From the NCBI GenBank assembly GCA_029561345.1, contig JAKQJC010000048.1, positions 1-63,396 on the forward strand: a DNA stretch of 63,396 nucleotides. The letters are read 5' to 3'. How positions within the stretch are numbered: the first letter of the stretch is position 1; the number at the start of each line of letters is the position of its first letter. Origin of the DNA: Chloroflexota bacterium. GTDB lineage: Bacteria; Chloroflexota; Anaerolineae; Anaerolineales; Anaerolineaceae. Position numbers and translations under genes: made by a program. Shown here piece by piece: positions 17,584 to 30,200 of the stretch. A model generated the notes under the pieces. The model was given only the letters and a program-made list of their open reading frames with translations, was not told the origin of the DNA and ran no database searches.

Positions 17584-17624
17584 CAGGCAATTTGCAATCA
17601 CATCTGAGATGTCAGGGTGTAAAC

Positions 17625-18047
17625 ATGAACCTCAATTTCTCTCTCCGGCCCGCAAACGTCAATATTTTAATTGTGAATGACACGCTTGCCAATTTTACCC
17701 TGTTGAGTAAAATTTTCAAAGATTGCGGTTACCAGACGCGCCCGGTGCCCAATGGCAGGCTGGTTTTGCAGGCGGCTCAAAATGAACCACCAGACCTGAT
17801 ATTATTGGATATTACCATGCCGGAGATGAAAGACGACGAGGTGTGCCGGCACCTCAAAGCAGATTCTCACCTCAGGGAAATCTCCCCATTTATCAGTGCG
17901 TTGACCGATGTGGATGAAAAGGTCAAGGCCTTTGAAGTGGGCGGGGTGGATGACATCACCAAACCCTTCCAATTTGAAGAAGTCACAGCACGCATGGAGG
18001 CCCATCTCAAACTCCGCAATTTGCAGCAGAATATAGGATTAATTTAA
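17625..18047 (+). CDS. Single-domain response regulator receiver, degenerate
   Basis: The 140-residue protein is a CheY-like receiver starting at ATG 17625; an in-frame start 11 codons earlier has no advantage. The phospho-acceptor is Asp62 (LILLDITMPEM) and the Lys is in DDITKPF. The acidic pocket is altered: the usual D-D pair reads N18-D19 (ILIVNDTLANF), and the strand that normally reads (I/V)-P-(V/I)-I-F-I-S-A is shortened to ISPFISA. Relatives in filamentous bacteria continue past the LRNLQ helix into an effector or kinase domain, whereas this one stops after NLQQNIGLI. It may receive phosphate from the adjacent kinase, but altered residues and early end suggest a weakened or decaying gene. 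Confidence 0.8.
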   Translation: MNLNFSLRPANVNILIVNDTLANFTLLSKIFKDCGYQTRPVPNGRLVLQAAQNEPPDLILLDITMPEMKDDEVCRHLKADSHLREISPFISALTDVDEKVKAFEVGGVDDITKPFQFEEVTARMEAHLKLRNLQQNIGLI

Positions 18048-18234
18048 AGTCGGGCAGGAAATGCTGGTCTGGCGTGATGGAGAGAGCCAGGTCTGCGTTT
18101 CTTATCCTTTTCTTTTTCGATGGGAAAATTCGGAGTGACAGGAAGGTTAATCGAGAGTCAATCCAGGTTTGAGGTAGAATTCAACTGGCTTACCCGTAAC
18201 AAAGGCGTCAAAAGTGCGTCTTAAAGAGTGAATT

Positions 18235-18804
18235 ATGGAACCACTAACTGAGCAGGAACTCCTGGCTGGCGCAAGGTCTTTTGACCTGGCCATCCTGGGG
18301 CTGATTTATGACCAGTTCAGCCCTGGGCTCTACCGTTACGCCATGCGTCTGCTGGGCGATGAAAACCTGGCCGAAGATTGCGTGGCAGAGACATTTTCGC
18401 GGTTTCTTAAGGCATTAAAGGCCGGCCAGGGCCCACAGGAACACCTGCAGGCTTATCTCTACCGCATTGCCCACAACTGGATCACCGACAGTTACCGGCG
18501 TCAGCCGCCGCCCATGATGGAACTGGATGAGGATCTGCCAGACAGGGAGAACAACCACCTTGAAAGGCAGACCGCGGCGGCGATGGAACAGCAGCAGGTG
18601 CGCCTGGCTTTGCGTTCTCTGACAGCTGAGCAGCGCCAGGTGGTGACTCTGCGCTTTGTGGAAGGCTGGGAAAACGAGGCTGTGGCCCAGGCACTTGCGA
18701 AGCCAGTTGGCGCGATCAGAGCCCTGCAGCATCGCGCCCTCAACACACTGCGGCGGCTGCTGCTGAGGGAAGAAAAGGAAGGAATCTATGAGTCAGAATC
18801 ATGA
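18235..18804 (+). CDS. ECF-type RNA polymerase sigma-70 factor
   Basis: The 189-residue protein has region 2 (LYRYAMRLLGDENLAEDCVA, then ETFSRFLKAL and YLYRIAHNWITD) and region 4 (LRSLTAEQRQVVTLRFVEGW, then AQALAKPVGAIRALQHRALN), joined by an acidic linker. This is a normal ECF length. Its 3' end overlaps the next gene by 17 bases (18788-18804), typical of a sigma/anti-sigma operon. The target promoters are unknown; the surrounding surface-protein genes are reasonable candidates by proximity only. The 190 bases before the gene contain no other gene. Confidence 0.9.
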   Translation: MEPLTEQELLAGARSFDLAILGLIYDQFSPGLYRYAMRLLGDENLAEDCVAETFSRFLKALKAGQGPQEHLQAYLYRIAHNWITDSYRRQPPPMMELDEDLPDRENNHLERQTAAAMEQQQVRLALRSLTAEQRQVVTLRFVEGWENEAVAQALAKPVGAIRALQHRALNTLRRLLLREEKEGIYESES

Positions 18805-19948
18805 AATAGATCCCGCATTGAAGAAAAAACTGTCTGCGCTGCAGCAGGTCCCTGCGCGCGATGCCAGTAGGGCCAGGCAGGGCCGGGCTGCTTTTTTGCA
18901 GGAAGCCGAAAACCTGTCTGGCGAGGCCGTAACACAGCCTGAGATTCGGCGTCATATAGGGTGGATGGAAAAAATCCAGACATTCTTTTTGACCCGAAGA
19001 AAGGAGCGTTATCCCATGATCAATATTCTGGCAACCCTTGTTGTCGTCGTGACCCTGATGGTTGGCGGCGGCAGCGCCACCCTGACCGCTGCCCAGAGCA
19101 GCCAGCCAGGGGATTCACTTTATCAGATGAAACTGCTCAGCGAGAATGTGCAGATCAATATGGCAGCAGACGAACCGGCCCGGGCGCAGCTGGCGTTAAC
19201 CTTTGCCAGCCGCCGGGCTGAAGAAGTGCAAACCATGCTCCAAACCGGCCAAATGCCGCCTGAGGAGGTGCAGACGCGTTACCAGGAACAGCTTGAACAG
19301 GCTATAGCGGCGGCCGCCGGCCTGCCTGATGATCAGGCAGCAGCAGCCCTGAACCAGATCCGTATTGAAATGCGCACACAGGAAGAGACCATGACTCGGA
19401 TGCAGGCCGGCGCCGGACCCGATCTGGAAGCCGAATGCGCCCGCATTCGGCTAATGCTGCAGGAGCATCTCGGCTGGCTGGATTTGGGGCTGGAACCGCT
19501 GCGCAACCAGCTCAAAGAAATGGAAAGAAACAGGAACCGCCTGATGCTGACGGGCACCCCGGAGAATTTGGCAACGCCCATGCAGCAAAACCAGGGAACA
19601 CCGCAATCCACGCCGGTGGGGCCGACCCTGCAGCCTACACAGGAGCGCAGAATAACGCACGAGCCGCAGCCCACACCCCAGGGCCCGCGCGCCACAATGA
19701 CCCCGGTGAACACCCGGGTTTGCACGGCCACGCCGCAGGGTCCCGGGCCTCAGCCCACCAGCGAACCCACACCGCAAGGTCCAGGCCCGCAGGTTACTGT
19801 GGAGCCCACGGCTGAAGGTTCAGGGCCTCAGCCCACCGTGGAACCCACTTCGCCGGGCCCAGGCCCGCAGCCCACTGAGGAAGCCACCCCCCAGGGCCCC
19901 GGTCCGCAGGGCACACCTACGCCGGGCGGGCAGGGAAAAAAACCATAA
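18788..19948 (+). CDS. DUF5667 membrane protein, probable anti-sigma factor
   Basis: The 386-residue protein has a cytosolic N-terminus of about 70 residues (PALKKKLSALQQVPARDASR), one membrane helix around residues 77-100 (INILATLVVVVTLMVGGGSA), then a DUF5667-type outer region opening with AAQSSQPGDSLYQMKLLSEN, which is helical and ends near residue 255. The last roughly 120 residues are a low-complexity Pro/Thr/Gly/Gln-rich tail with repeated PTPQGPGPQ-like units, probably an extended spacer into the cell envelope. The 17-base overlap with the ECF sigma gene points to translational coupling and to a sigma-sequestering role (inference). A terminator follows at 19976. Confidence 0.85.
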   Translation: MSQNHEIDPALKKKLSALQQVPARDASRARQGRAAFLQEAENLSGEAVTQPEIRRHIGWMEKIQTFFLTRRKERYPMINILATLVVVVTLMVGGGSATLTAAQSSQPGDSLYQMKLLSENVQINMAADEPARAQLALTFASRRAEEVQTMLQTGQMPPEEVQTRYQEQLEQAIAAAAGLPDDQAAAALNQIRIEMRTQEETMTRMQAGAGPDLEAECARIRLMLQEHLGWLDLGLEPLRNQLKEMERNRNRLMLTGTPENLATPMQQNQGTPQSTPVGPTLQPTQERRITHEPQPTPQGPRATMTPVNTRVCTATPQGPGPQPTSEPTPQGPGPQVTVEPTAEGSGPQPTVEPTSPGPGPQPTEEATPQGPGPQGTPTPGGQGKKP

Positions 19949-19975
19949 ATAAATAAGCCCCAGTTTTCTGTCTGG

Positions 19976-20006
19976 AGACCCCCTTAAAAGGTGGGTCTTC
20001 TTTTTT
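19976..20006 (+). terminator. Terminator after the sigma/anti-sigma operon
   Basis: Arms AGACCC (from 19976) and GGGTCT (to 19998), extended inward with one mismatch, are followed by a T-rich stretch with six T at 20001-20006. It lies 28 bases after the stop codon. Confidence 0.7.
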
Positions 20007-20099
20007 GGAGAGGCCTTCTGGTGGGCGGCTGATCTTGATGATGCTTTTCAAGATAGTTTCTGTGAATATTGGTCAATCATCGGGAAGTCGTTATAATCA

Positions 20100-23000
20100 A
20101 TGATAGGATCTCGACTCTCTTTGTTTGACTCAACCAATACAGACATGATGACCATTGAACTCAACATTTTCCAGGTTGTGATGCTTCTTGGGGCTGTTCT
20201 GGCCCTGGTGGTTTTGCTGGTGGCCTGGCCGCGGCGCAAGGCTCCAGGGGGCTATTTATTGATTGCCTTTGTACTGGCGGTTACAGAGTGGCTGATCAGC
20301 GCAACCATTGAATCACTGGTCTGGGATCAGCGATCCAAAATCCTCTGGTCGCAAATTTTATATATCGGATTTGTGCAGGCCAATCCATTGCTGTTTTTGT
20401 TTGTTCGCACTTATATCCGGCAAAAATCGCTGCCCGCGACACACATCATGGCTGTGATGGTGATCCCCGCCATCACCCTGGTGCTGGTCTGGACCAATGC
20501 CTGGCACGGCTGGATCTGGCCGGAGTACACCTGGGGGCCTGCCGCAGATCACACGCTGATTTATCATCATGGCTTCTGGTTCTGGGTGCATGTCATCTAC
20601 CTTTATTCGCTGTTCTTTCTGGGGTTGGGTTACCTGGTCTGGCATGTGGTTAAATCAACGCCGGCCATCCGCCGCCAGCTTATGATCCTGCTGGGAGGGA
20701 TGATTTTTCCAGCCATCACCGGCACCCTGTACATTACCGGCCTTGGCCCCAGCTCGGGAATAGATCTGACCCCCACAGGGCTGGTGGTAACCAGCATTTT
20801 CTTTTCCTGGGGTCTTTTCCGTTACCAACTGCTTGAAGTGCTGCCGGTGGCCAAGGCAACCCTGGTGGAACAACTTCATGATGGGGTGATTGTGCTCGAC
20901 CTCAATGGGTGCATTGTGGATATCAACCAGGCGGCAAAAAGAATGCCAGGTCTGAGTTCGTCAGATTTAATTGGCAAACGGATTGACCAGGCGGCACCGG
21001 CGCTGACTGAAATTTGGGCGCAGATCAGCCCTGGAAAACGAATTGAATTTTCCTTTCCTGAAAAACCACACGCCTGTTTTGAATTGGAAGGCTCTGGTCT
21101 GTACAACCAGAACCAGCAAAGCGTGGGCCAACTGTTGGTGATCCGGGATATCACTGAACGCAAAAAGGCCGAACAAACCCTGGTTGAACGGGAAAGCCTG
21201 CAGCGCATGTTGATGGAAAGCCTGAATGCGGGCGTGGTGATCATTGATGCCCGCACCCATGTGATTGAACAGGTGAATCCCCATGCCGCACGGCTGTTTG
21301 GCGCTCCGGCAGATCAAATTGTAGGGCATGTTTGCCAGTGTTTTATGTGCCCGGCAGAGACTGGAAAATGCCCGATCATGGATTTGGGCCAGGATGTGGA
21401 TAATTCAAGCCGCTTTCTTCTGAATGCCAGCGGCGAGCAGATTCCTATCATCAAATCGGTCAAACACATTCAAATCAACGGCCAGGAAAAATTACTGGAA
21501 ACCTTTGTGGATATCGTTGAGCTGAAGCGCATTGAAGAAGCGCTGGTGACCACCAACACCCGCATGCAGCTGGCCGCGGATGCCGGCGGTTTTGGCGTTT
21601 GGGATTATGATTTATCCACGAACCAGATGATCTGGGATGATTGGATGTTCCGGTTATATGGATTGAAGCGCGAGGAATTTGAACCTTCATATGCCTCGTG
21701 GAAAACCCGGCTTTTTCCCGCGGATATGGACCGCTGCACGGAGGAGATCAGCCAGGCCGCAAGGGGAGAAAAAAACCTGGATATTGAATTCAGGGTGATA
21801 CGGCCGGATGGTGAAACGCGTTATCTGAAAGCCAATGCGGTGGTCACCAGGGACCAAAATGACAGCCCCCTGCGAATGATCGGCATCAATTATGATATTA
21901 CCGAGCGCCGGCAGGCTGAAGATGAACTGCGCCAGATCAACGATCAGCTGGAACAGCAAACTGCCCTGGCCACCGAGATGGCCGCCCAGGCTGAGGTGGC
22001 CAGCGTGGCCAAGAGCGAATTTTTAGCCAACATGAGCCATGAGATTCGCACACCCATGAATGGGGTGATTGGCATGATTGATTTGCTGTTGGATACAGAA
22101 TTGGATGACCAGCAGCGAAATTACGCTGAAATTGTCCGTTCCAGCGGCGAAACCCTGCTGCTGCTGATCAACGATATTCTTGATTTTTCAAAAATTGAAG
22201 CGGGCAAACTCGTTCTGGAAAACCTGAATTTTGATTTGCAAAGTCTGCTGGACGATTTTGCCGCCAGCATGGCTTTGCGGGCGCATGAAAAAGGGCTGGA
22301 TCTGCTGTGCGCCGCCGACCCGGATGTGCCGACGGCGCTGCGCGGCGACCCGGGTCGCCTGCGCCAGATTTTGACCAACCTGGTGGGCAATGCCATCAAG
22401 TTCACCCAACATGGGGAAGTGGTGCTGCGCGTACACCGCCTTTCAGAGGCGGATGGCGCGGTTGAACTGCGGTTTTCCATCCGGGATACGGGCATTGGCA
22501 TTCCTGCTGATAAAATTGAGCTTCTTTTCAACAAATTCAGCCAGGTGGATGCATCCATCACCCGCCATTTTGGCGGCACAGGCCTGGGGCTGGCCATTTC
22601 ACGGCAGCTTTCGGAGATGATGGGCGGCAAAATTGGCGTGATAAGTGAGGAGGGCAAGGGGTCTGAGTTCTGGTTTACGGTGAAACTGGAGCAGCAGGTA
22701 CAGGACAATTTTTCTAGCCAGCAGCCTGACACACTGGCATTGGAAGGGGTGCGCGTTCTGGTGATGGAACACAGCGCTCCCGGCCGCGAAATTTTGCTTA
22801 TGCACCTGCAATCATGGGGCATGCGTGCAGAGGTGGCTCAGGATACGCCGGCGGTCACGCAGAAGCTGGCTTCTGCTCTGGCGGAAGGGGATCCTTATCG
22901 CATTTTGCTCCTGGATTTGCATATGCCGGGCATCAATGGTCTGGATGCGGGAAGAGCGGTCAGAAAGGATGAACGCTTTAATGGCAGCCGGCTGGTGCTG

Positions 23001-24023
23001 ATGACCGGCCTGGGAGGACGGGATGATATGCGCCGCCTTGAGATGGACGGATTCGCGGGCTACCTCAACAAACCGGTCAGCAGGAAAAACCTGCGCTCTT
23101 TGCTGGCATCTTTGGTGACCACTGGCACGGCGCCGGCCGGGGGCCGGCTGGTGGAGGCAAACCGCAATGCGCGCGCCACTCAGCCTTTGCCGGTGAAAGC
23201 CAATGCGCGGATTCTGCTGGTGGAGGATGCCATTGTCAACCAGCGGGTGGCCCTGGGCATTCTCAGCAAGCTTGGCTTGAAGGCCGATGTGGCCAATAAC
23301 GGGGTGGAGGCTCTCCAAATTCTGGATTCGACGCCGTATGACCTGGTTCTGATGGACGTGCAAATGCCGGAAATGGATGGCCTTGAGGCCACTCGCCGCA
23401 TTCGCGGCGCCCCGGCCACAGCTCTTAATCGCGATGTACCCATTGTTGCCATGACCGCGCATGCTCTTCAGGGAGACCGGCAGCGCTGCTTTAAAGCCGG
23501 CATGAATGATTACCTGTCCAAGCCCATTGAACGGAATGCTCTTACCAAAGTCCTGGAACGTTGGATTCCGGCTGCCCCCGATTGGGAATCTGCCGCAGAG
23601 GAGAGAAGGGAGCACGAAGCGCGAGACAAATCACAGTCAGGCGTGGTTGGTGATGCGACGCCGCTGGCAGTGGAACTGGCAGCACTGCCGGTGTTTGACA
23701 GAGTCATTTTTATGGAACGCCTGATGGGAGATGAGGCCCTGGCGCGCGAAATCACGGCGGATTTCATTGAAGATGTCCCGGTGCAATTGAAAAAATTAAC
23801 CCTTGCGCTGGATCAGGGTGATGGAGAAACCGGTCGGCACCAGGCCCATACCATCAAAGGCGCTTCGGGAACCATGGCTGCCCTGCGCATGCAAAAAATT
23901 GCCCTGGTGGTTGAGAAGGCCTGCCAATCAGGCGACCTGGCATTGGCGCGCGAACAGACGGTTGAATTGGAACGCCAGTTTGAGGCATTCAGAGATGCCG
24001 TGAGTGGCGAGGCAAGCTTATAA
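20100..24023 (+). CDS. Hybrid sensor histidine kinase: 7TM, PAS domains, HisKA/HATPase, two receivers, HPt
   Basis: The protein has 1307 residues. The N-terminus (about 20-245) is a seven-helix membrane sensor of the HisKA_7TM type. It is followed by PAS-like domains (about 255-360, 365-475, 480-605), a coiled linker, HisKA with His647 in [13 protein letters not shown], HATPase_c with GTGLGLAIS, a first receiver with Asp939 (LLLDLHMPG), a second receiver with Asp1086 ([13 protein letters not shown]), and an HPt domain with His1250 (AHTIKGASG). It is thus a complete intramolecular phosphorelay apart from a terminal regulator. The first receiver's opening acidic pair reads M-E (RVLVMEHSA), so it may be degenerate, while the second (LLVEDA) is canonical. 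The start could instead be ATG 20145; neither has a clear ribosome site. Confidence 0.9.
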   Translation: MIGSRLSLFDSTNTDMMTIELNIFQVVMLLGAVLALVVLLVAWPRRKAPGGYLLIAFVLAVTEWLISATIESLVWDQRSKILWSQILYIGFVQANPLLFLFVRTYIRQKSLPATHIMAVMVIPAITLVLVWTNAWHGWIWPEYTWGPAADHTLIYHHGFWFWVHVIYLYSLFFLGLGYLVWHVVKSTPAIRRQLMILLGGMIFPAITGTLYITGLGPSSGIDLTPTGLVVTSIFFSWGLFRYQLLEVLPVAKATLVEQLHDGVIVLDLNGCIVDINQAAKRMPGLSSSDLIGKRIDQAAPALTEIWAQISPGKRIEFSFPEKPHACFELEGSGLYNQNQQSVGQLLVIRDITERKKAEQTLVERESLQRMLMESLNAGVVIIDARTHVIEQVNPHAARLFGAPADQIVGHVCQCFMCPAETGKCPIMDLGQDVDNSSRFLLNASGEQIPIIKSVKHIQINGQEKLLETFVDIVELKRIEEALVTTNTRMQLAADAGGFGVWDYDLSTNQMIWDDWMFRLYGLKREEFEPSYASWKTRLFPADMDRCTEEISQAARGEKNLDIEFRVIRPDGETRYLKANAVVTRDQNDSPLRMIGINYDITERRQAEDELRQINDQLEQQTALATEMAAQAEVASVAKSEFLANMSHEIRTPMNGVIGMIDLLLDTELDDQQRNYAEIVRSSGETLLLLINDILDFSKIEAGKLVLENLNFDLQSLLDDFAASMALRAHEKGLDLLCAADPDVPTALRGDPGRLRQILTNLVGNAIKFTQHGEVVLRVHRLSEADGAVELRFSIRDTGIGIPADKIELLFNKFSQVDASITRHFGGTGLGLAISRQLSEMMGGKIGVISEEGKGSEFWFTVKLEQQVQDNFSSQQPDTLALEGVRVLVMEHSAPGREILLMHLQSWGMRAEVAQDTPAVTQKLASALAEGDPYRILLLDLHMPGINGLDAGRAVRKDERFNGSRLVLMTGLGGRDDMRRLEMDGFAGYLNKPVSRKNLRSLLASLVTTGTAPAGGRLVEANRNARATQPLPVKANARILLVEDAIVNQRVALGILSKLGLKADVANNGVEALQILDSTPYDLVLMDVQMPEMDGLEATRRIRGAPATALNRDVPIVAMTAHALQGDRQRCFKAGMNDYLSKPIERNALTKVLERWIPAAPDWESAAEERREHEARDKSQSGVVGDATPLAVELAALPVFDRVIFMERLMGDEALAREITADFIEDVPVQLKKLTLALDQGDGETGRHQAHTIKGASGTMAALRMQKIALVVEKACQSGDLALAREQTVELERQFEAFRDAVSGEASL

Positions 24024-24058
24024 CGGGGAAACCGGCGCAAGGACTGTCTGCGCTGGTG

Positions 24059-24095
24059 AAGCTCCCCCACAGAAAAACCCGTGGGGGAGCTTTTT
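24059..24095 (+). terminator. Strong intrinsic terminator after the hybrid kinase gene
   Basis: Perfect 12-base arms AAGCTCCCCCAC (24059-24070) and GTGGGGGAGCTT (24081-24092) flank a 10-base loop and end in a T-run. Confidence 0.9.
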
Positions 24096-24284
24096 CAGAA
24101 GCAGACGCCATGCGCGCCTGCTTTTTTTGTCTCAGTGTTTTGTTGAGGAAATTTGTGCGTTTTGTTGAGGTAAATATCTTCCAGTATTGGTTGAAAAAAA
24201 TGAACAGTTTGCTATATTATAAAGAAGCAAAGCCTTACCATAGGGTGTGTGCCACGGCATGTTTGTGTTAATAAGGAGTTGCAT

Positions 24285-27200
24285 ATGTACAGGAAGCTGA
24301 CCTTATCTCTTCGCATTCTGGTTACCCTGGTGATTGTGATGACGCAGTTTTTGGAGCCGGTTGGTGTGGCTCTGGCTTATGGACAGCCTGCGCAGACAAC
24401 CCGGATCTGGTCTTTGAGCGGGGTGATGAGGTCGGTTTTGAGTGGGGTGAATTTTAGTCCAGTTGAAACCCCGCAGCAGGCTTTTATGAGTCTGCTCAAC
24501 ACTTATATGAATTTGCCGCAGGATACTCCGGTCGAAGTAGTGGCGGAATATGACCGGCAGCTTCAGGTGGCGGCAGAACGGCTGTCAAGCGGCGGCACCA
24601 ACAATGCTCCTTATAATTACACCCTGCTTGGCCAGCCTGATGCCGCAAACACCCCTGGCACGGCCTGGCAGCTGAGCGCTTTGCCTGAAGGAGACCGGCA
24701 GGTTTTTGACAAAACCTTCAACCAGATGTTGGAAAGCAGCATCTCAAAAACTGGAACGGAGGATTCAAACCCTGTTCCAGCTTCTTCTTCTCCGCAGCCT
24801 TTTGGACCGAGCGCCACAGAGAGCAACACGACGCCAAAATCCACGGCGCCGCGTTACACCGAACCCGTTCCGGCGCCTTCACGCTTCGCCAGACCAGACC
24901 CGGCTGCCGGGGAGCCGCGTGAAATAGCGAAACCCATGGACCTTATGAGCCGCGTTGCTGATGAAATTAAAGTGGAAATGAAAGGCTATTATTATTTGGA
25001 CGGATCCGGGGTGGATCCCAAGGGTAACAGCTATGATTTTCCCAATAATGCTGTAGATTGCGAAGGCGTTGGTGAGGTAGCTGAGTTTGACATGCTTTTC
25101 AATATTTACTCGGCGGCAGGGGTGGCAGCCGAATATAACCCTGGAATATACGGTGTGGCACCAGGTGGATGGATTGATGTCAATCTCTCAACCATAATTG
25201 ATCTGACCGTGAGCACGCCATCAATTGCATTGGAATCGTATGGGTGGGAGGTTGACTCTTCAGGTAATGCGAATGAATGGATTGCCAATGTCTGGTTGGA
25301 ATTCAATGAATTTACCAATCCAGAGCTGGGCAATGGCGAAGAAAAATATATAGATGCCTATGCAGAATGCGATTATCGCCTGTATTATGTGATGACCTGG
25401 CAGGGCCCCGGATATACTGATTTGAACACAGATGTGAGCATCGTTTCTTCTGGCACATCTGGAGACGGTGTAACGCATCCAGGAGATCCGATCCGTTACC
25501 GGGTTGAGGTGACGAATCAAGGCCCTGCGGTTGCCAAATCGGGCACCCTGATGAACACCCTGCCGGCGGCATTGTTGGACCCCACCAACATTACAACCGG
25601 CGGAGGGATGACCTGTTCCACAGCAGATTCCTGTACCTTCACAAACCTGGCCAAAGGTAGCACAGCGTGGATGGAATTTTCCGCCACTGTGGACCGCTAT
25701 GTGGGTAATATCAAATTTGAAGCTGAAGCCTTTGTCGATTCTGAGAATCAGGATGACAATGAAGCAGACAACAAGGCATCCATTGATAAGATGATTGTGC
25801 CTGCTCATGCCGATATCCAGATCAGCGCGCAGCAAATCTCCCCGTTGAACGGACGCTATGCCGGTGAAGACATCACCTACCGCATGACCATCAGAAACAA
25901 CGGCCCTGACAAGGCATTCCTGGTGAATGTGGATAACACTGCACCCAACAATACCAGCGGCATCTGGTCAGACCCCAGTGATCCTTATGATGTGGATTGT
26001 TCCAGCGGAGATGACTGCGTGATTGACCTGCTGGGGCCGGGCGGATCTGTCTATATTGATTACACAGCCACAGTGAACGACTGGTTCTGGGGCAATGTGA
26101 CAGGGTATACCGGGGTGAGCATCAATACCACGTATAACAATGCGGCTTTCGATCCCACAAGCAATAATAATGCCAACCAGACCATTTATGTGCCGCCAGA
26201 CGCACTGCTGAGCCTGACTTTCGACCAGCCAGCCATCTGGCAGAAAACCCGCGCCGGCGACACTCTTTACCCGACCACCATCACTGTTCTGAATGGAGAG
26301 GGATCGCCGGTGGGCAGTGGGCATTCTCAGGCGGTGGATGTGCGCCTGCAGGTTAACCCGCCCGCCGGGTCAGCCGTCACGCCGCCAGATGATATGGTAT
26401 GCACGGCAGCCAGCCCCAGTTTTTCAGCAGATACCTGTAAACTGAACAACCTGATGCAAAATATCCAGCAAACCACGGTGATGACCATCACCCTGCCTGA
26501 TACGCTGGAGGAAGTGGTCACACATACCGTGCAGGCGCGTCCCTTTATGAACACCAATGGAACAGATGGTTTCAGCCCATCCTTCGCCAATTACGGACGC
26601 CCCGTTCAATCAAGCTATGCTTATGTCAACCAAGTGACGCGCCTGACCAACTGGAACATTCATATCGGTCAGCCGGGTGTGCCGCAAGGGGTTTATGCCA
26701 TTGCTTATTCGCAGGATAAAATGTATATTGGCGGCGGTGCGGCCAACGCTCCGGCCAGCGGCTTTCTGGCATATCTGAACAAGGCGACCATGTCATGGGT
26801 TTACCTGAGCAACACCCTGAACGGGCCGGTTTATGCCCTGGAGCCTGACGGCAGCGGCGGCGTTTATGTGGGCGGCGCCTTCAGCGGTGCAGCCGGTAAT
26901 CTGACCGATGCGCGGTACCTGGTGCAGGTGAGTAAAACGGGGCAGTGGTCCAATGTCAATGGCGGTGTTGAAAGCCTGCCCGACGCGGCAGACGCGGTTT
27001 ACGCCATCCGGCTCAGCGATACAGGCAAATTATACATTGGCGGCCATTTCGATCAGGTGGGCGCTGGGCTGGCCACGCCTGTGGAAGCCCGCAGCATTGC
27101 TGTGCTGGATCTGAACTCCTCAACCTGGACGCAAATCGGCCCGGAAGGCCTGAGCGGGTCCAGTGAGACTTCAGGCGTATATACTATTGCCCTGGATGGC

Positions 27201-30200
27201 GATTATGTTTATGCCGGCGGTGAGTTTACCTACGGCGGCATCACTGCTGAAACGGACACCAAGAGCGACAATATTATCCGCTGGAATAATTTATATGGGG
27301 CCTGGGAGAAAATTGGCAGCCCAAACAGTACTGTTCGCAGCGCGGTGGTGATTGACAGCCGCCTTTTTATTGGCGGCGAATTTACCCGGGTGGATGAGAC
27401 AGACTCGCGCGGCATTGCCATGTGGTATGAAGGCAAATGGTATACCCTTGGAATAGACCCAACCCTGGGCGGCAGGGTGAATGCCCTGGCAGTGGTCGGA
27501 CATGAGCTGTATGCGGCCGGCGAGTTCACCCGCATTGGCGGACAAACAGCCTCCCGAATTGCCCGCTGGAACGGCGTGAAATGGATTCCACTGGGCCTTG
27601 GCGTAAATGATAAAGTCTTTGCCATTGCGGTTGAACCGGGCACGCCGGATGTGGCAGTGGGCGGCGAATTTGTAGGCGTTTCGGGCACGGTCGGCAGCGA
27701 ACCGATGGTGCCATCGAACCATATTGCCCATTACCAATCGCGCATTAATGATCTCTCCATTCAGATGATCACCCAGACCACGGGTATGTTGGGCGATCCC
27801 ATCACCTACACTCTTTCGATCACCAATAACGGTGCGCAAAGCGCCACAGAGGTGAGCGTTTGGGACTGGCTGCCGCAGGGCTTCACCTACCAGAGCAACA
27901 CCGGCGGTTGCGCACAGTCCGGCGAATTTGTGCGCTGCAATGTGGGCACCCTGGCGGCCGGCGGCACCTGGAATGTGACCCTTTATGGGCAGATTTCACC
28001 CGAAGCCGCCAGCAACATGGATAACATTGCCTATGTGACCTCCCGTTTCCCGGATATGACACCTGAAAATAACGTGGCCCGCCAGGTGCTGCAGACCGGT
28101 GCTTTGAGCGATCTTTCACTGGCAATGACCGGCACCGTTTCGGCTGTTTCTGGTTCAGATATCAGTTTCAATTTGACCGCCCACAATGGCGGCCCATCTT
28201 CAGGCGTGCAGACCCGGGTGGTTTTCACCCTGCCCAATGGCGGTGCCGCTTTCCGCAATTCCCTGGGGGCCAACTGCAATGTCACCAAAAATTACACCAA
28301 CCTTCTGGAGGTGACCTGCGGCCTGGGTTCCATGCCCCCCGGCGCAACCTCCACATTCACCCTCACCTTAAATTCCGCCTCAACAGTGCTAGGAAACCTT
28401 CCTTCTGAGGCATATATCACCTCACTTCAGCCAGATGAAAACCTGGCCAATAATTCGGCAACCGCCAGCACTTTCCTCAGTCCTGAAGCGGATATGTATG
28501 TTGCGCTCAGCGCGCCTAAGTTGGCACTGCCTGAAGAATTTCCTTCGCGTTACAATTTGACCGTCACCAACCGCGGTCTTTCGGCGGGCAGTGCCCAGGC
28601 TGTGGTGACTCTGCCAGTGCAGGTGACCTTCAGCAGCGCTACCACTGGATGTGTTTACCAGAGCAGCCCCCACCAGGTGGTCTGTTCTCAGGCCAACCTG
28701 CTGCCAGGGCAGACCATGCAGCAGACCATTTCATTCCTGGTCAAAACTGATACACCTGATGGGACGGTGCTGGTAACCCAGGCCAGCGTGGCGTCAACCA
28801 ACACACTGGATCCTGATCCGGCAAATAACTTCGTTTCCACTTCCACCATGGTGGTGACCGATCCCTCGGCGGTGGGAACAGACTTAAAGGTGACCCAGAA
28901 TGTGTCGGCCACAACCAGAGCAGGCGATACGGCGACATTTACCATCACTCTCTTTAACCAGGGTGCTGCTGCCGCTCGCAATGTGGTTGTTGAAGATATC
29001 CTGCCCGCAGGCATGACTTTTTCACCTTTCTCTTCCAGCGGTTTTTGTTATGAAGCTCTACCGGGGGTGGTCAACTGCACCCTTTCCGCCCTGGCCAATG
29101 GTGAAAGCCGCACTGTGTTGGTGGGCGGCCGGATCAATGCCGCCCTGGCAACCGGCACAGCCCTGGTCAACAACACCCGCGTTTATTCATCGGTAGCTGA
29201 CTATGAGCAGGAAGACAACCGCAGCACCATCACCTCGACCGTGGTGGTGGCTTCGGACCTGGCTTTGACAATGACGGTCAACGACTCTCAGATCTTGCAG
29301 AATGAAGTGGTGACCTACACCCTGGTGGTGACCAACAACGGGCCATCGGTGGCCACCTCCATCAGCCTGGTGAACCCGCAGCCAGATGAAATGAATCTCA
29401 TCTCTTCGGCTGTACCTTCCAACGGCACCTGCTCAGTGACCACCCTGACGGTGAACTGCACGCTCAATGACTTGCAGCCGGCGCAAACTTCCACCATCCA
29501 GCTCGTGGTCACCGGACAGGTGGGGCTGATTGTCAACCAGGCAACGGTCAGCAATCTGACGGATGCCAAAACTTCCAACAATACTGCTCAACTGACGGTA
29601 CGGGTCAGTGCTTTGGGGCGCAACAAGATCGTCTATGGTCCGATTGAAGTCCAGGCTGACGTGGTTTACAACCGTCCCGATGGCAGTAAGCAGGGCATTG
29701 GCGAGATATGGCTGGGACGCAATTATTCCCTTTCCAATTACCGCGACACAGTGACCCTCAACAGTGCGGGCACGTTGTTGAGCGGATCAGGCACGGTCAC
29801 CATGCGGGAAGAAGGCCTGGATATGTTCACGGGCCGCTTCACGGTGGATCTGAACGGTATTTTAACCCCCGCAGCGGATGTGATCTGGCGGCTGGATCAG
29901 ATTGCTGGTTTTGATGTGAACGGTTCATTGGCGATCAGCCGCATTGACCTTGTGAACGGGATCACCTATGGAACGGCGACTCTGCATCTGAAGCCCAATC
30001 CGGCCATTGATCTGTACCGGCAGGCTAATTTCACCATTACCCCCAATGCCAAAGGGCCGCAGTACGGCGGCACATTGAACGATTTTGAACTGTCCTTGGC
30101 GGGCTGCGTTATGGAGATGACCTCTCCCATGATTGTCAATGATGGGATTCTTTCGCAGTACGCCCTGTTCAATTTACCAGCGAACCTGGGCGGCGGCGGC

